NCBI RefSeq assembly: GCF_022288805.1
Contig: NZ_JAKOPM010000001.1
Location: 1 to 64,000, forward strand
DNA: 64,000 nt
Direction of reading: 5' to 3'
Source: Corynebacterium yonathiae
GTDB lineage: Bacteria > Actinomycetota > Actinomycetes > Mycobacteriales > Mycobacteriaceae
The notes beneath the pieces are model-generated. The model had not been told where the DNA came from and ran no database searches. It saw only the letters and a list, made by a program, of their open reading frames with translations. Numbering within the stretch: position 1 is the stretch's first letter; each line of letters begins with the position of its first letter. Positions 50,091 through 59,804 of the stretch are shown one piece after another. A program made the translations under genes and the position numbers.

Positions 50091-50529
50091 CGATCCGGCG
50101 TCGTTTGCCGTGACGAAAAGTTCCCCAGATTTCCAAAAAATTTTGCAACGGGGGAGTGGCGGTGGTTATATGAGCGCGTTGTCGCCAGGTTTTTGCAACT
50201 ATTCAGGCACGTAAAGGGCAATTTTTTGCGGGGGTCGTTCGAAAGTTGTAAACCAGCGCTTTTGGGGTGGGTTACAAATGTGATTTATCTCTCCGGAAAA
50301 CTTGAGACAGATAGATTGGCGATCGGGAAAAGAAATGGGGAACGTTGTCGAGGTGGACTTGCTGAAGCTGCAGTATAGGGCTCCTCGGGTGGTGTCACCT
50401 GCATCGATGGGGTGTCGGAAAGCGGGGCAAAAAGTTCCCGAATAGAAAAATATAATTTCGACAGTCGTCTAGCTGAGTGTTAGCTGCCCAGAGAGTGAAA
50501 AACGAATAGATAAAGCGGGGGGAATCGAG
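50091..50529 (+). other. Long intergenic leader upstream of ctaE
   Basis: About 440 bases without a gene. It is less GC-rich than its surroundings, with several runs of T and A (for example around 50138 and 50223). A TATAAT at 50451-50456 is the best -10, leaving a leader of about 70 bases. No -35 of good quality and no known RNA element were recognised; operators for respiratory regulation may lie here. Confidence 0.45.
50451..50456 (+). promoter_or_regulatory. -10 box upstream of ctaE-qcrCAB
   Basis: Perfect TATAAT in an A-rich context, about 74 bases before the ctaE start; the -35 position (CAAAAA) is poor. Confidence 0.4.
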
Positions 50530-51177
50530 GTGACTTCGGCGACTAGAACGGCCATAATAGCCACTGTGACGAGCGTAGTTTCTAACCAAGGTATGACAGC
50601 ACCACGTGCTGCCTCGCTGAACCGACCCAATATGGTCAGTGTTGGCACCATCGTGTTCCTGTCTCAGGAATTGATGTTCTTTGCCGGGCTGTTCGCGATG
50701 TGGTTCACCTCGCGTGCAAACGGTCAGGAAGGCGATTGGGCGGAGCACACCGCCCATATCAACCTGCCCATGGGTTTCCTCATTACGGCAGTGTTGATTT
50801 CTTCTTCTGTGACCTCGCAGTTCGGCGTGTTTGCCGCAGAAAGGGGTGACGTTTACAAGCTTCGACTCTGGTACACCGTGACGCTGGTACTGGGTGTTGT
50901 ATTCCTAGGCATTATGGCGTTTGAGTGGACCGAGTTGATTCACGCAGGTGTGACTGTGCAGTCCAGCGTCTTCGGTTCGGTGTTCTACATCATTACCGGC
51001 TTCCACGCTGCGCACGTGACCGCGGGTCTGATTTCTTTTGCAATCATTCTCGCGCGCGTTGCTAAGTCCAAGTTCACGCCGGCGCAGGCGACCGCAGCAA
51101 TGGCAGTGTCCTATTACTGGCACTTCGTTGACGTTGTGTGGATCGGCGTCTTCACCGTTATTTACTTGGTTCAGTAG
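50530..51177 (+). CDS. ctaE: Cytochrome c oxidase subunit III
   Basis: The 215-residue membrane subunit has five helices. Recognisable parts are NRPNMVSVGTIVFLSQELMFF, FGSVFYIITGFHAAHV and VSYYWHFVDVVWIGVF. The GTG start (MTSATR) agrees with C. glutamicum CtaE, with GGGGGAA upstream. It leads the operon ctaE-qcrC-qcrA-qcrB, so oxidase and bc1 subunits are made together. Confidence 0.96.
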   Translation: MTSATRTAIIATVTSVVSNQGMTAPRAASLNRPNMVSVGTIVFLSQELMFFAGLFAMWFTSRANGQEGDWAEHTAHINLPMGFLITAVLISSSVTSQFGVFAAERGDVYKLRLWYTVTLVLGVVFLGIMAFEWTELIHAGVTVQSSVFGSVFYIITGFHAAHVTAGLISFAIILARVAKSKFTPAQATAAMAVSYYWHFVDVVWIGVFTVIYLVQ

Positions 51178-51233
51178 CACTGGCCAATCTCCCCAAACAG
51201 TCCTCCCGTGTTCGAGTTATCTAAAGGAAAATG

Positions 51234-52118
51234 ATGGATAACAATTCGCAGTCCGTGGCAGTGGAGCAGACCACTGCGACGGCTAAGAAGACCCGCCGTC
51301 GCCGCAAGGCGAAGCGCACCCTCGCTGGTGGCTTTGCCCTGGCGATTGGCCTGTCCGGTGCGGGCGTCTTGGCTTCTGCCTTGACCCCGGACGCACAGGT
51401 CGCCACGGCGGAAAAAGATGACCAAGCCCTCGTGCAAGAGGGCAAGGACATCTATGACACCGCTTGTATCACCTGCCACGGTGCCAATCTGCAGGGCATC
51501 GAAGGCCGCGGTCCGTCCCTCGTTGGTATCGGTGCTGGTTCCGTGTACTTCCAAGTGCACTCCGGCCGTATGCCAATGATGTCTAACGACGCACAGGCAG
51601 AGCGCAAGGCACCGCGTTACACCGAGCAGCAGACTCTCGCCTTGGCTGCATATGTTGCAGCTAACGGTGGTGGCGCCGACATCGTCTACAACGACGACGG
51701 AAGCGTTGCACAGGAGTCGTTGCGTGGTGCTAACTACAACGGCGAAATCCAGGCAGAAGACGTTGCTAAGGGCTCCGAGCTCTTCCGTATGAACTGTGCA
51801 TCCTGCCACAACTTCACCGGCCAGGGCGGCGCGTTGTCCTCCGGTAAGTTCGCTCCGGAGCTGGCTCCGGCTAACGAGCAGGAAATTTACCAGGCAATGC
51901 TGACCGGTCCGCAGAACATGCCTAAGTTCTCTGACCGTCAGCTGACCGCAGACGAGAAGAAGGACATCATCGCTTATCTCAAGTCTGCGAAGGAAACTCC
52001 TTCCCCGGCCGGTTGGGACCTTGGCGCTCTCGGCCCGGTAGCGGAAGGCCTGGCAATGTGGATTATCGGCATTAGCGCCCTGTGCGCCGCCGCTATGTGG
52101 ATTGGATCGCGCTCATGA
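51234..52118 (+). CDS. qcrC: Dihaem cytochrome c of the bc1 complex
   Basis: The 294-residue protein has a basic N terminus, one N-terminal membrane helix (about 30-50), two c-type haem sites (CITCH at 78-82 and CASCH at 188-192) and a C-terminal helix (about 268-288). In corynebacteria, which have no soluble cytochrome c, QcrC passes electrons directly to the CuA site of the oxidase. The ATG at 51234 is preferred over the adjacent one at 51231 because of spacing to AAAGGA. Its stop overlaps the qcrA start (ATGA). Confidence 0.96.
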   Translation: MDNNSQSVAVEQTTATAKKTRRRRKAKRTLAGGFALAIGLSGAGVLASALTPDAQVATAEKDDQALVQEGKDIYDTACITCHGANLQGIEGRGPSLVGIGAGSVYFQVHSGRMPMMSNDAQAERKAPRYTEQQTLALAAYVAANGGGADIVYNDDGSVAQESLRGANYNGEIQAEDVAKGSELFRMNCASCHNFTGQGGALSSGKFAPELAPANEQEIYQAMLTGPQNMPKFSDRQLTADEKKDIIAYLKSAKETPSPAGWDLGALGPVAEGLAMWIIGISALCAAAMWIGSRS

Positions 52119-53335
52119 GCAATGTGAAGAAGAATTACACTAATGCTGAGCTCGATAAGATGAGCAACGATGAACTCGCTGCTCTAGGTACCGAGCTCGA
52201 TGACGTCACCGTTGCATTCCGCAAGGAACGCTTCCCGGTAGAAGGTGACCCAGCTGAGAAGCGCGCCGGACGTAACGTTGCCATCTGGCTGTTCCTGTCC
52301 GTCATTGGCGGCCTAGGATTCCTCGGCGTTTACCTGTTCTGGCCGTGGCAGTACAAGCAGCTCGGGGAAGAAGGCCATATTTGGCACACCCTCTATACCC
52401 CTCTCCTCGGTATTACTGCAGCGCTTGCAATCTGTGCACTGGGAATCGCAATCGTTCAGTACGTTAAGAAGATTCTCCCAGAGGAAATCTCCGTACAGCG
52501 CCGTCACGACGGTCCTTCCGAAGAGGTGGACCGCCGCACCCTCACCGCTTTGCTGAACGACTCTTGGAAGACCTCGACTCTGGGTCGCCGCAAGACCATT
52601 CAGGGCCTGCTCGGCGGAGCTGGTGTTCTATTCGGCCTGACGGTGATTGCTCCGCTGGGCGGCGCTATTAAGAATCCCTGGAAGGTTCGCCACAACCTGA
52701 ACTACGCCGGCGACGGTACTCTGTGGACCTCCGGTTGGACCTTGTACAATGAAGGCGTCAAGCTTTACCTGGCTCGCGACACCGGTACCATCGCCGAAAA
52801 GCACTCTGGTGAGACCGGCGAGCACTACAGCACTAAGGGCGTTACCCGCCTGGTTCGCGTGCGCCCGGAGGATCTGGCAGCAGGCGGCATGGAGACCGTT
52901 TTCCCGCTGGCAGAAGAAGACGTCAACGATGGCGACAAGTACGACGCCGAGCGCGATGTCTACGAGCATCACATGCACTCGATTCACGGAAACCGCAACG
53001 CGGTGATGCTTATTCGTCTGCGTCACAGCGACGCACAGAAGGCTATCGAGCGCGAAGGTCAGGAAGATTTCCACCACGGCGACTACTACGCCTACTCCAA
53101 GATTTGTACTCACATCGGTTGCCCGACCTCTCTATATGAGGCTCAGACCAACCGAATCCTGTGCCCGTGCCACCAGTCGCAGTTCGACGCTTTGCACTAC
53201 GGCAAGCCGGTCTTCGGTCCGGCAGCCCGTGCATTGCCACAGCTGCCTATCACGGTGGACGATGAGGGCTACCTCGTTGCACAGGGCAACTTCATTGAGC
53301 CTGTCGGCCCGGCATTCTGGGAGCGTAAGTCATAA
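52115..53335 (+). CDS. qcrA: Rieske iron-sulfur subunit of the bc1 complex
   Basis: I start at the ATG at 52115, overlapping the qcrC stop, giving 406 residues. There are three membrane helices (about 57-77, 94-115, 165-185), the actinobacterial feature, and a C-terminal Rieske domain with the cluster ligands in CTHIGCP and CPCHQSQFD. The protein oxidises menaquinol together with QcrB and passes electrons to QcrC. Its stop overlaps the qcrB start by one base. Confidence 0.96.
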   Translation: MSNVKKNYTNAELDKMSNDELAALGTELDDVTVAFRKERFPVEGDPAEKRAGRNVAIWLFLSVIGGLGFLGVYLFWPWQYKQLGEEGHIWHTLYTPLLGITAALAICALGIAIVQYVKKILPEEISVQRRHDGPSEEVDRRTLTALLNDSWKTSTLGRRKTIQGLLGGAGVLFGLTVIAPLGGAIKNPWKVRHNLNYAGDGTLWTSGWTLYNEGVKLYLARDTGTIAEKHSGETGEHYSTKGVTRLVRVRPEDLAAGGMETVFPLAEEDVNDGDKYDAERDVYEHHMHSIHGNRNAVMLIRLRHSDAQKAIEREGQEDFHHGDYYAYSKICTHIGCPTSLYEAQTNRILCPCHQSQFDALHYGKPVFGPAARALPQLPITVDDEGYLVAQGNFIEPVGPAFWERKS

Positions 53336-54957
53336 TGAGCAATAAACTCGCCCAAATGGGCAACAACATGGATGAGCGCTATAGCGCCGCCGGCGTGCTG
53401 AGGACTCAGCTGAACAAGGTCTTTCCGACCCACTGGTCCTTCATGCTCGGTGAGATGGCGCTGTACAGCTTCATCATTCTCGTACTGACCGGTATTTACC
53501 TGGCGCTGTTCTTCGACCCTTCCATTACGAAGGTGATCTACGACGGCACCTACGCACCGCTTAATGGTGTGGAAATGTCCCGCGCATACGCCACTGCACT
53601 GGATATCTCTTTTGAAGTTCGTGGCGGTCTCTTTGTGCGCCAGATGCACCACTGGGCAGCGCTGCTGTTCATGATGTCCATGGTTGCGCACATGCTGCGC
53701 ATCTTCTTTACCGGCGCCTTCCGTCGCCCGCGTGAGGCAAACTGGATCATCGGTTGCGCGCTTATCCTGCTGGGTATGATCGAGGGCTTCCTCGGTTACT
53801 CCCTGCCGGATGACTTGCTCTCCGGTGTCGGTCTGCGAATCATGTCCGCTATCATTCTTGGTCTGCCTATCATCGGCACTTGGCTGCACTGGGCAATCTT
53901 CAGCGGTGACTTCCCATCTGACCTGATGCTGGATCGTTTCTACATCCTGCACGTGTTGGTGATTCCAGGCATCATCCTGGGCCTGATTGCAGCTCACCTG
54001 ATTATGGTTTGGTTCCAGAAGCACACCCAGTTCCCTGGACCGGGTCGTGCTGAGAACAACGTAGTTGGCGTTCGCATTATGCCGGTCTTCGCAACCAAGG
54101 CGATTGGCATGGGCATGATGGTTGCTGGTGTCTTGGCCCTCATGTCTGGCCTGCTGACCATCAACGCTATCTGGACTCTTGGACCATATAACCCATCTCA
54201 GGTTTCCGCCGGTTCCCAGCCAGATATTTACATGCTCTGGACTGACGGCGTAGCCCGCGTTATGCCGGCATGGGAGCTCTACATCGGTAACTACACCATT
54301 CCTTCCGCATTCTGGGTCGCCCTGCTGTGTGGCCTCATGGTCGTACTACTTATGGCGTACCCATTCTTGGAGAAGAAGTTCACCGGTGACGATGCTCACC
54401 ACAACCTGTTGCAGCGTCCACGCGATGTTCCTACCCGCTCCGCTATTGGTGCGGCTGCAATCGTGTTCTTCCTGCTGGTCACCCTGTCCGGTGGTAACGA
54501 CCACGTGGCGCACTTCTTCCAGATTTCGTTGAATGCGATGACCTGGGTTGGACGTATCGGCCTTATCGTGCTGCCTCCGATTGCTTACTTTATGACCTAC
54601 CGCATTTGCGTTGGTCTGCAGCGCTCTGACCGCGAGGTACTGGAGCACGGTATTGAAACCGGCGTTATTAAACAGCTGCCGAATGGTGCCTTCATCGAGG
54701 TCCACCAACCGCTCGGCCCGGTCGATGCCGATGGCCATCCGGTTCCGTTGGAGTACGCAGGTGCCCAGGTGCCGAAGCAGCTCAACCACCTCGGCCTCGC
54801 TGATTCCGAGACTCAGGGCACCTTTAGTCCTGATGACTCGGCACTCATGCACCGTGTACACGAAATCCACACGAATAACCACGAGGAAGAAGCGGAGATG
54901 TTCCGCCGCCTCAACGAGGCCAATCGCCGTGAAGATGAGGAAAACGGTCGCATCTAA
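53335..54957 (+). CDS. qcrB: Cytochrome b subunit of the bc1 complex
   Basis: The 540-residue membrane protein carries the b haems and quinol sites. Haem-ligand histidines are in [21 protein letters not shown] and GTWLHW / [17 protein letters not shown]. The C-terminal extension of about 120 residues beyond the usual eight helices is typical of actinobacteria. It ends the ctaE-qcrCAB operon before a strong terminator. Confidence 0.97.
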   Translation: MSNKLAQMGNNMDERYSAAGVLRTQLNKVFPTHWSFMLGEMALYSFIILVLTGIYLALFFDPSITKVIYDGTYAPLNGVEMSRAYATALDISFEVRGGLFVRQMHHWAALLFMMSMVAHMLRIFFTGAFRRPREANWIIGCALILLGMIEGFLGYSLPDDLLSGVGLRIMSAIILGLPIIGTWLHWAIFSGDFPSDLMLDRFYILHVLVIPGIILGLIAAHLIMVWFQKHTQFPGPGRAENNVVGVRIMPVFATKAIGMGMMVAGVLALMSGLLTINAIWTLGPYNPSQVSAGSQPDIYMLWTDGVARVMPAWELYIGNYTIPSAFWVALLCGLMVVLLMAYPFLEKKFTGDDAHHNLLQRPRDVPTRSAIGAAAIVFFLLVTLSGGNDHVAHFFQISLNAMTWVGRIGLIVLPPIAYFMTYRICVGLQRSDREVLEHGIETGVIKQLPNGAFIEVHQPLGPVDADGHPVPLEYAGAQVPKQLNHLGLADSETQGTFSPDDSALMHRVHEIHTNNHEEEAEMFRRLNEANRREDEENGRI

Positions 54958-54992
54958 GCCCCTGGCTTGAGGTTTACTCGAAACTCGCTCAC

Positions 54993-55035
54993 AGACCCGC
55001 CCTTGCTCCTGCCATAGGAGCAAGGGCGGGTCTTG
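54993..55035 (+). terminator. Intrinsic terminator after qcrB
   Basis: AGACCCGCCCTTGCTCC (54993-55009) pairs perfectly with the sequence at 55017-55033, followed by TTGCG. Confidence 0.85.
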
Positions 55036-55776
55036 CGTATATATTGCTGCTTGTATTTAGTAGGCGGTGGGGTCATTGCCGTGGTTGTCCGGTGTGCTGC
55101 AACGGGCTTTGAGACTCCTACCTGCGCGTCGCAATCCGGCTTCGAGAAGTTGGCGGCTGTTAAAAGCCGCCCGAGGCGCGCTGGGAATGGCTTAGGGAAA
55201 CATCTCTATCTTGTGGGGATATATGGCTGCCGTACAGTTCGCATTCGTTCCTGTTCAGCGCCGGGGGCGGGGCACCGTAGCGTTTGGGTCAAATTCTCGT
55301 GTTAGAAGCCCACCTATTCCTCTTTCAGTACATATGCGTGCGGCTAAGGCAGGCGCTTGTTGCCGGGGACGGGTAATGGTCGTCTAAGTAAGAAAGTTGC
55401 TATCAGCGCGAGCGTCTTGCAGAGGCCAAAAAAGGTTCATTTGGAGGGCAAGAGGGGCCCTCAATTTGCCTTGGTGTCGAAAGTCACAATTTAGAAAACT
55501 CTTAATTGTTAAGTTTGCTTTTGGTCAAGGGATTGCTTCGCTGGAGGTGGCCGAGTGGTTGGTGTTTGTACTGGTTATGGCTTTAAAGGTTCTGTCTCTA
55601 TTTGGAAATTGTTCGCTCAGGAGAGTTAAATCTCGACAATGTCAACGAAAGGTAACGAAGCGATAACAAACCTTATTTTGGTGTCGCGAATGGACATTGC
55701 TTGTGATGATTTCGTAACCTATTCGAGACATTGAGTTACCGCCCGAAAGGTGCTCAATCTAAACAGAAGAATTACA
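55036..55776 (+). other. Long intergenic region before first NlpC/P60 gene
   Basis: About 740 bases without a supportable gene; the frames at 55033-55305 and 55397-55666 have no family resemblance and no good starts. A promoter with TTGCTT (55697-55702) and TATTCG (55720-55725), 17 bases apart, may drive the riboswitch-containing leader. Before it lies a direct repeat GTAAC-N6-ATAAC (55652-55667). The rest shows nothing recognised. Confidence 0.45.
55652..55667 (+). promoter_or_regulatory. Candidate MtrA-type direct repeat upstream of nlpC gene
   Basis: GTAAC (55652-55656) and ATAAC (55663-55667) form a direct repeat with one helical turn spacing, about 30 bases upstream of the putative -35. 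MtrA of the MtrAB system is known to act on nlpC-type genes in C. glutamicum; the site match is by eye. Confidence 0.25.
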
Positions 55777-55894
55777 GCGCCGCATCTGGCCCTTCCTACT
55801 GAGGGGCCGAGTGGAGGAAATCCTAAAGGAATGGATTTCCAACGAACGCTAGTCCCCCAGGGTCAGAGCTTCCCCAACTTGGTGAAGTAGGCGC
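55777..55894 (+). promoter_or_regulatory. Candidate c-di-AMP (ydaO/yuaA) riboswitch
   Basis: The leader of the NlpC/P60 gene has a closing helix GCGCC (55777-55781) with GGCGC (55890-55894), internal hairpins such as GGCCC/GGGCC and GGAAATCC/GGATTTCC, and a 3' part ending AAGTAGGCGC like the ydaO consensus. Such riboswitches are known upstream of nlpC in corynebacteria. The 3' helix ends about 12 bases before the ribosome site. A covariance search would decide. Confidence 0.5.
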
Positions 55895-55918
55895 GCAGGA
55901 AGATTTGGAGTTTTATTC

Positions 55919-56548
55919 ATGACACAGCACCGTCGTCAGGGCAGCAAGAACACCCGTCGCATCGCATCTACTGCAGCACTGGCTGCAACTGCAGCCGTCG
56001 TCGCGCCAGGCGTAGCCCAGGCAGCAGAGGTCGTTGTACCTAACACCGACTACCGCTTCGAGGTAGCAGGTCTGGAAAATGTTCCGAATATTGACCAGGT
56101 TCCGAACATCGACCACTACGTTCCATCCCTGGGTAAGGTTTCTAACCAGCAGAACAACAACTACGTAGCAGCTGGCCACAAGTCGGCCGCTCCGGCGCAG
56201 CAGTCCGTTGGTGAGAAAGCACTGGCTGCAGCCCGCTCCGTAATTGGCTCCCCGTACGTTTACGGCGCCGCAGGCCCGAATGCCTTTGACTGCTCCGGAC
56301 TGACCAGCTGGGCTTATGCTCAGGCTGGCAAGCAGATTCCGCGTACCTCCCAGGCTCAGGCTTCTGGTGGTACCCCGGTATCTCTGGACCAGCTGCAGCC
56401 GGGTGACATCATCGCTTACTACGGTGGTGCTTCCCACGTCGGTATCTACACCGGACACGGCACCATCATTGACGCTCTTAACTCTGGCGTCCCAGTTCAG
56501 GAGCGCGACCTGAACTACATGCCGATTCACTCCGCAGTTCGCTTCTAA
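55919..56548 (+). CDS. Secreted NlpC/P60 peptidoglycan endopeptidase
   Basis: The 209-residue protein has a signal peptide (cut after about residue 36, VAQA), a short linker with a PNIDQVPNID repeat, and a C-terminal NlpC/P60 domain with Cys125 in NAFDCSGL and His173 in ASHVGIY. Such enzymes cut the D-glutamyl-diaminopimelate bond during cell division. GGAG precedes the ATG. It is probably controlled by the upstream riboswitch. It ends at a terminator 14 bases after the stop. Confidence 0.93.
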   Translation: MTQHRRQGSKNTRRIASTAALAATAAVVAPGVAQAAEVVVPNTDYRFEVAGLENVPNIDQVPNIDHYVPSLGKVSNQQNNNYVAAGHKSAAPAQQSVGEKALAAARSVIGSPYVYGAAGPNAFDCSGLTSWAYAQAGKQIPRTSQAQASGGTPVSLDQLQPGDIIAYYGGASHVGIYTGHGTIIDALNSGVPVQERDLNYMPIHSAVRF

Positions 56549-56562
56549 GAGGTAGCGGATCG

Positions 56563-56590
56563 AGCCCTCCCCGTCGCGGGGAGGGCTTTG
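56563..56590 (+). terminator. Intrinsic terminator after first NlpC/P60 gene
   Basis: AGCCCTCCCC (56563-56572) pairs with GGGGAGGGCT (56578-56587), followed by TTT. Confidence 0.8.
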
Positions 56591-56662
56591 TCGTGCATCA
56601 GGGGATAAAACCCGCTATAGTTAGTACGATTTTTAAAAACTTCTAAGTCTAAGGGTCCTTAA

Positions 56663-57706
56663 GTGTCTAAACGAGTACTTCCTGCAGCTGCGCTTGTGGC
56701 AGCTCTTGCTGTTACGTCGGTTTCAGGGATTTCGCAGGTGGTCGCCCAAGAGGCGGCTCCGCAACAGGAATCCGGCGCGGAAGATGTAGACGCCCTGGTT
56801 GAGCGCGTTGGCGAGGTTGCGCGAAAAGTCTCCGCCAAGAACGAAGAAGTAAAAGAGCTAGAAATTAAGCTCGAGGAGAAGAAGGCCGAGGTTTCGGTCT
56901 CTGAACGTGCGGCTGCTGAGGCCCAGAGTCGTGCGGAGGATGCGAAGGGTGACGTGTCCACGCAGCAGAGCAGGGTTAACGGAATTGCGCAGTCGCGCTA
57001 CCGTGGGGATTCGCGATCCGCAGTGTCTGGTGCACTGGCTGCAGAAGACCCTTCGGACGCAGTAGAGCGAATGGGCTACCTTGGTGCGCTATCCCGCAAG
57101 GCCCAGCGCACCCTCGATGAAAAGGCCAATGCTGCATCCCTGGCAGAAGAGGAAAAACACAAGGCTGGAGACGCCGCAGCTAAGGTCCGCGAGGAAAAGA
57201 AGGCGCTCGAAGAGCAGCGTGAGGAGCTTCTCAAGGAAAAGGAGGAGCTGGAAAAGCAGCAAAAGGACATCGAGAAACAAGTTGACGCTCTCGATGAACG
57301 GCAGCGCGAGGCCTGGGAGGGCCAGTTCGGTGGTTCCGATAAGCCAGATATGGATTTAGGTGAGGTCGCAGACGGCGCAGCTTCTGCTGCCTTGTCGAAG
57401 CTGGGTTCGCCTTATGGCTGGGGTGCGGCAGGCCCAGATCAATTCGACTGTTCTGGCCTTATGTTCTGGGCGTATCAACAGATCGGCAAGTCCATTCCAC
57501 GTACGTCGCAGGCCCAGATTGCTGGCGGTACATCGGTGCCGCTAGAGGATCTGCAGCCGGGCGATATCGTGGGTTATTATCCTGGAGTGACGCACGTGGG
57601 AATGTACATTGGTAACGGCCAGGTGGTGCATGCTTCTACCTATGGCGTACCCGTCCAGGTAGTGCCGTTAAAGTCCATGCCGATTACTGGAACGGCTCGT
57701 TACTAA
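56663..57706 (+). CDS. RipA-like NlpC/P60 endopeptidase with coiled-coil domain
   Basis: The 347-residue protein starts at GTG with AAGGG upstream. It has a signal peptide (about 1-29), a long coiled coil (about 40-220, rich in Glu and Lys) and a C-terminal NlpC/P60 domain with Cys263 in DQFDCSGL and His311 in VTHVGMY. This is the layout of RipA and C. glutamicum homologues that split daughter cells; the coiled coil is thought to hold the active site closed until activation by a membrane partner. The next gene starts right after its stop. Confidence 0.93.
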   Translation: MSKRVLPAAALVAALAVTSVSGISQVVAQEAAPQQESGAEDVDALVERVGEVARKVSAKNEEVKELEIKLEEKKAEVSVSERAAAEAQSRAEDAKGDVSTQQSRVNGIAQSRYRGDSRSAVSGALAAEDPSDAVERMGYLGALSRKAQRTLDEKANAASLAEEEKHKAGDAAAKVREEKKALEEQREELLKEKEELEKQQKDIEKQVDALDERQREAWEGQFGGSDKPDMDLGEVADGAASAALSKLGSPYGWGAAGPDQFDCSGLMFWAYQQIGKSIPRTSQAQIAGGTSVPLEDLQPGDIVGYYPGVTHVGMYIGNGQVVHASTYGVPVQVVPLKSMPITGTARY

Positions 57707-58810
57707 GTGGCCCGCGTTCTGCTGGTAACGAATGACTTTCCGCCAAAAATCGGTGGGATTCAGTCCTACCTGCGCGATTTCGTTGCAACGCTGGATCCGC
57801 GCGAGGTAGTTGTCTTTGCTTCTACTCAAGAGCCGCCGGCGGAATTCGATGCCGCGGCGGACTATAAGGTTATTCGCTGGCCTCGGCGAGTGATGTTGCC
57901 GACGCCGGCGACGGTGCGGCGCATGCAAGAGATCATTCGCGCGGAGAGTATCGACATTGTGTGGTTTGGTGCTGCAGCGCCATTGGCTTTGATGGGCAAG
58001 GCCGCAAAGGAGGCGGGGGCCACCCGGGTAGTCGCCACTACGCACGGTCACGAAGTGGGTTGGTCGATGGTGCCTGGCGCTAGGCAATGCCTGCGCCGCA
58101 TCGGCGATTACGCTGACGTGATTACCTATATCTCCGACTACACTCTGCGTCGGTTGCGTCAGCCATTCGGACCGAACCCGCGTTGGGAGCACCTTCCGTC
58201 CGGGGTGAGCGTGGAAGGTTTGTCCCCGGCCACGCCGGAGCAGCGCGCAGCTGCCAAGGCAGAGTTCGGGATAAGCGGACCCACCATCGTATGCATTTCG
58301 CGGTTTGTCCCGCGCAAAGGCCAAGACCAACTACTGCGTGCCATGCCCTTGGTACGTGAGGAATTTCCGGACGCGCAGCTGCTTCTCATTGGGCGCGGGC
58401 GCTACCGCGTGGCCTTAGAACAGCTAGCGGATATGTATTGTCCCGATGCGGTGATCCAAGAGGCTGAAAGTATTGAAACAGCCTTGCATGCGGCGGATGT
58501 TTTTGCCATGCCGGCACGTACCCGTGGCGGCGGTCTGGATGTTGAGGGCTTGGGCATTGTCTATTTGGAGGCCCAAGCGTGCGGCCTGCCAGTTATCGCC
58601 GGGGATTCTGGCGGAGCGCCGGAAACGGTGACGGGGGAGACCGGGGTCATTGTCAAGGGCTCCTCTGTGCAGGAACTGGCTGAGGCGCTGAAAGCTTTGC
58701 TGGCTGATCCGCAGCGGAGGATGCGCATGGGGCAAGCAGGTCGTCGCCATGTGGAAGAACATTGGACTTGGCGGATTATGGGGCAGTGGTTGCGGCGTCT
58801 GCTGTCCTGA
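57707..58810 (+). CDS. pimB: Phosphatidylinositol monomannoside mannosyltransferase PimB'
   Basis: This GT4-family glycosyltransferase (367 residues) adds the second mannose to phosphatidylinositol monomannoside from GDP-mannose on the cytoplasmic face, starting PIM, lipomannan and lipoarabinomannan. Motifs: the N-terminal TNDFPPKIGGIQSYL, the nucleotide-binding FVPRKGQDQLL, and EGLGIVYLEAQACGLPVIAG with the EX7E pattern. The GTG start directly follows the stop of the RipA-like gene. The position agrees with C. glutamicum. Confidence 0.94.
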   Translation: MARVLLVTNDFPPKIGGIQSYLRDFVATLDPREVVVFASTQEPPAEFDAAADYKVIRWPRRVMLPTPATVRRMQEIIRAESIDIVWFGAAAPLALMGKAAKEAGATRVVATTHGHEVGWSMVPGARQCLRRIGDYADVITYISDYTLRRLRQPFGPNPRWEHLPSGVSVEGLSPATPEQRAAAKAEFGISGPTIVCISRFVPRKGQDQLLRAMPLVREEFPDAQLLLIGRGRYRVALEQLADMYCPDAVIQEAESIETALHAADVFAMPARTRGGGLDVEGLGIVYLEAQACGLPVIAGDSGGAPETVTGETGVIVKGSSVQELAEALKALLADPQRRMRMGQAGRRHVEEHWTWRIMGQWLRRLLS

Positions 58811-58833
58811 TGTGACCCTAACCCGGTTGCCGG

Positions 58834-58839
58834 TATATT
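58834..58839 (+). promoter_or_regulatory. -10 box for glucokinase gene
   Basis: TATATT ends nine bases before the ATG at 58849; an ATG at 58845 in another frame stops after three codons. No ribosome site, so a leaderless or nearly leaderless mRNA is likely. Confidence 0.45.
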
Positions 58840-58848
58840 CTGTTATGC

Positions 58849-59781
58849 ATGCTTAAGAATAACTCCGCCGATCTGACTATCGGCTTCGACGTCGGTGGCA
58901 CCAACGTGCGCGGCGGAGTGATCACTCGGGAGGGTCAGATTCTCGCTAGCCGCACGGTTCCCACTTCCATGGACACCGAACAGCTAGAAGCAGATATTGT
59001 GGGCATCGTCGATGAGCTGCGCGCCGATTACGAGGTTGACGCCGTTGGACTTGCCTTGGCGGGATTTTTGGATCCTAAGTGTGAGGTAGTGCGTTTCGCC
59101 CCGCATCTTCCATGGCGCCATGCCAACGTGAGGGAATCCCTCTCACGGAAACTAGGCATGCATGTGCGCTTGGAGCACGATGCAAATTCCGCCGCTTGGG
59201 GTGAGTGGTGTTTTGGCGCCGGCCGCGGTGCGGAGGATTGGGTTTTCTTTGCAGTGGGTACCGGAATCGGTGCCACGCTGATGACGCATGACACGATTTA
59301 CCGCGGTGCGTTTGGTACCGCCCCAGAATTTGGGCATATCGTGGTGGTCCCTAATGGTCGGCAGTGCTCCTGCGGCAAGCGTGGTTGTTTGGAACGTTAT
59401 GCCTCTGGCACCGCATTGCCGGACACATGCGCTGATCTGCGCGGAAGTTATGAGACTACGCTGCCAGCTGAGCCCACAGGCAAAGAGATTACCCAGGCTG
59501 CGCGGCGTGGAGATCCGCTCGCCGTTGCAGTAATGGAAGATTTTAGCCGGTGGCTGGGCCAAGGCCTGTCCATTGTGGCCGATGTCCTCGATCCGGAACT
59601 CATCGTGCTTGGCGGTGGCGTATCCCAAGACGCGGACCTGTATCTGGAAGGCGCTGTCCAAGCTATGGGGCAAGATATTGTTGGTGCTGGGCATCGCCCC
59701 CTTGCCCGCGTTGCCACCGCCGAATTGGGCTCGGCAGCGGGTATGATTGGCGTAGCCGATTTGGCCCGCAGCGGCCGTTAG
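58849..59781 (+). CDS. glk: ROK-family glucokinase
   Basis: The 310-residue kinase phosphorylates glucose with ATP. The phosphate loop is GFDVGGTNVRGGV (residues 12-24), the catalytic aspartate lies in LEHDANSAAWGE, and the ROK zinc motif CSCGKRGCLERYASG is complete. The position after pimB matches the glk gene of C. glutamicum. plsC follows after 23 bases. Confidence 0.92.
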   Translation: MLKNNSADLTIGFDVGGTNVRGGVITREGQILASRTVPTSMDTEQLEADIVGIVDELRADYEVDAVGLALAGFLDPKCEVVRFAPHLPWRHANVRESLSRKLGMHVRLEHDANSAAWGEWCFGAGRGAEDWVFFAVGTGIGATLMTHDTIYRGAFGTAPEFGHIVVVPNGRQCSCGKRGCLERYASGTALPDTCADLRGSYETTLPAEPTGKEITQAARRGDPLAVAVMEDFSRWLGQGLSIVADVLDPELIVLGGGVSQDADLYLEGAVQAMGQDIVGAGHRPLARVATAELGSAAGMIGVADLARSGR

Positions 59782-59804
59782 AACTAACAAAGGACGACCT
59801 GGCG

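Noticed and set aside
55549..55572. GGAGGTGGCCGAGTGG resembling the 5' end of a tRNA-Ser/Leu
   Set aside because: No matching acceptor strand, anticodon arm or T loop follows.
55033..55666. Two frames of about 90 codons in the gap before the NlpC/P60 gene
   Set aside because: No ribosome site or known domain; they look like chance frames.
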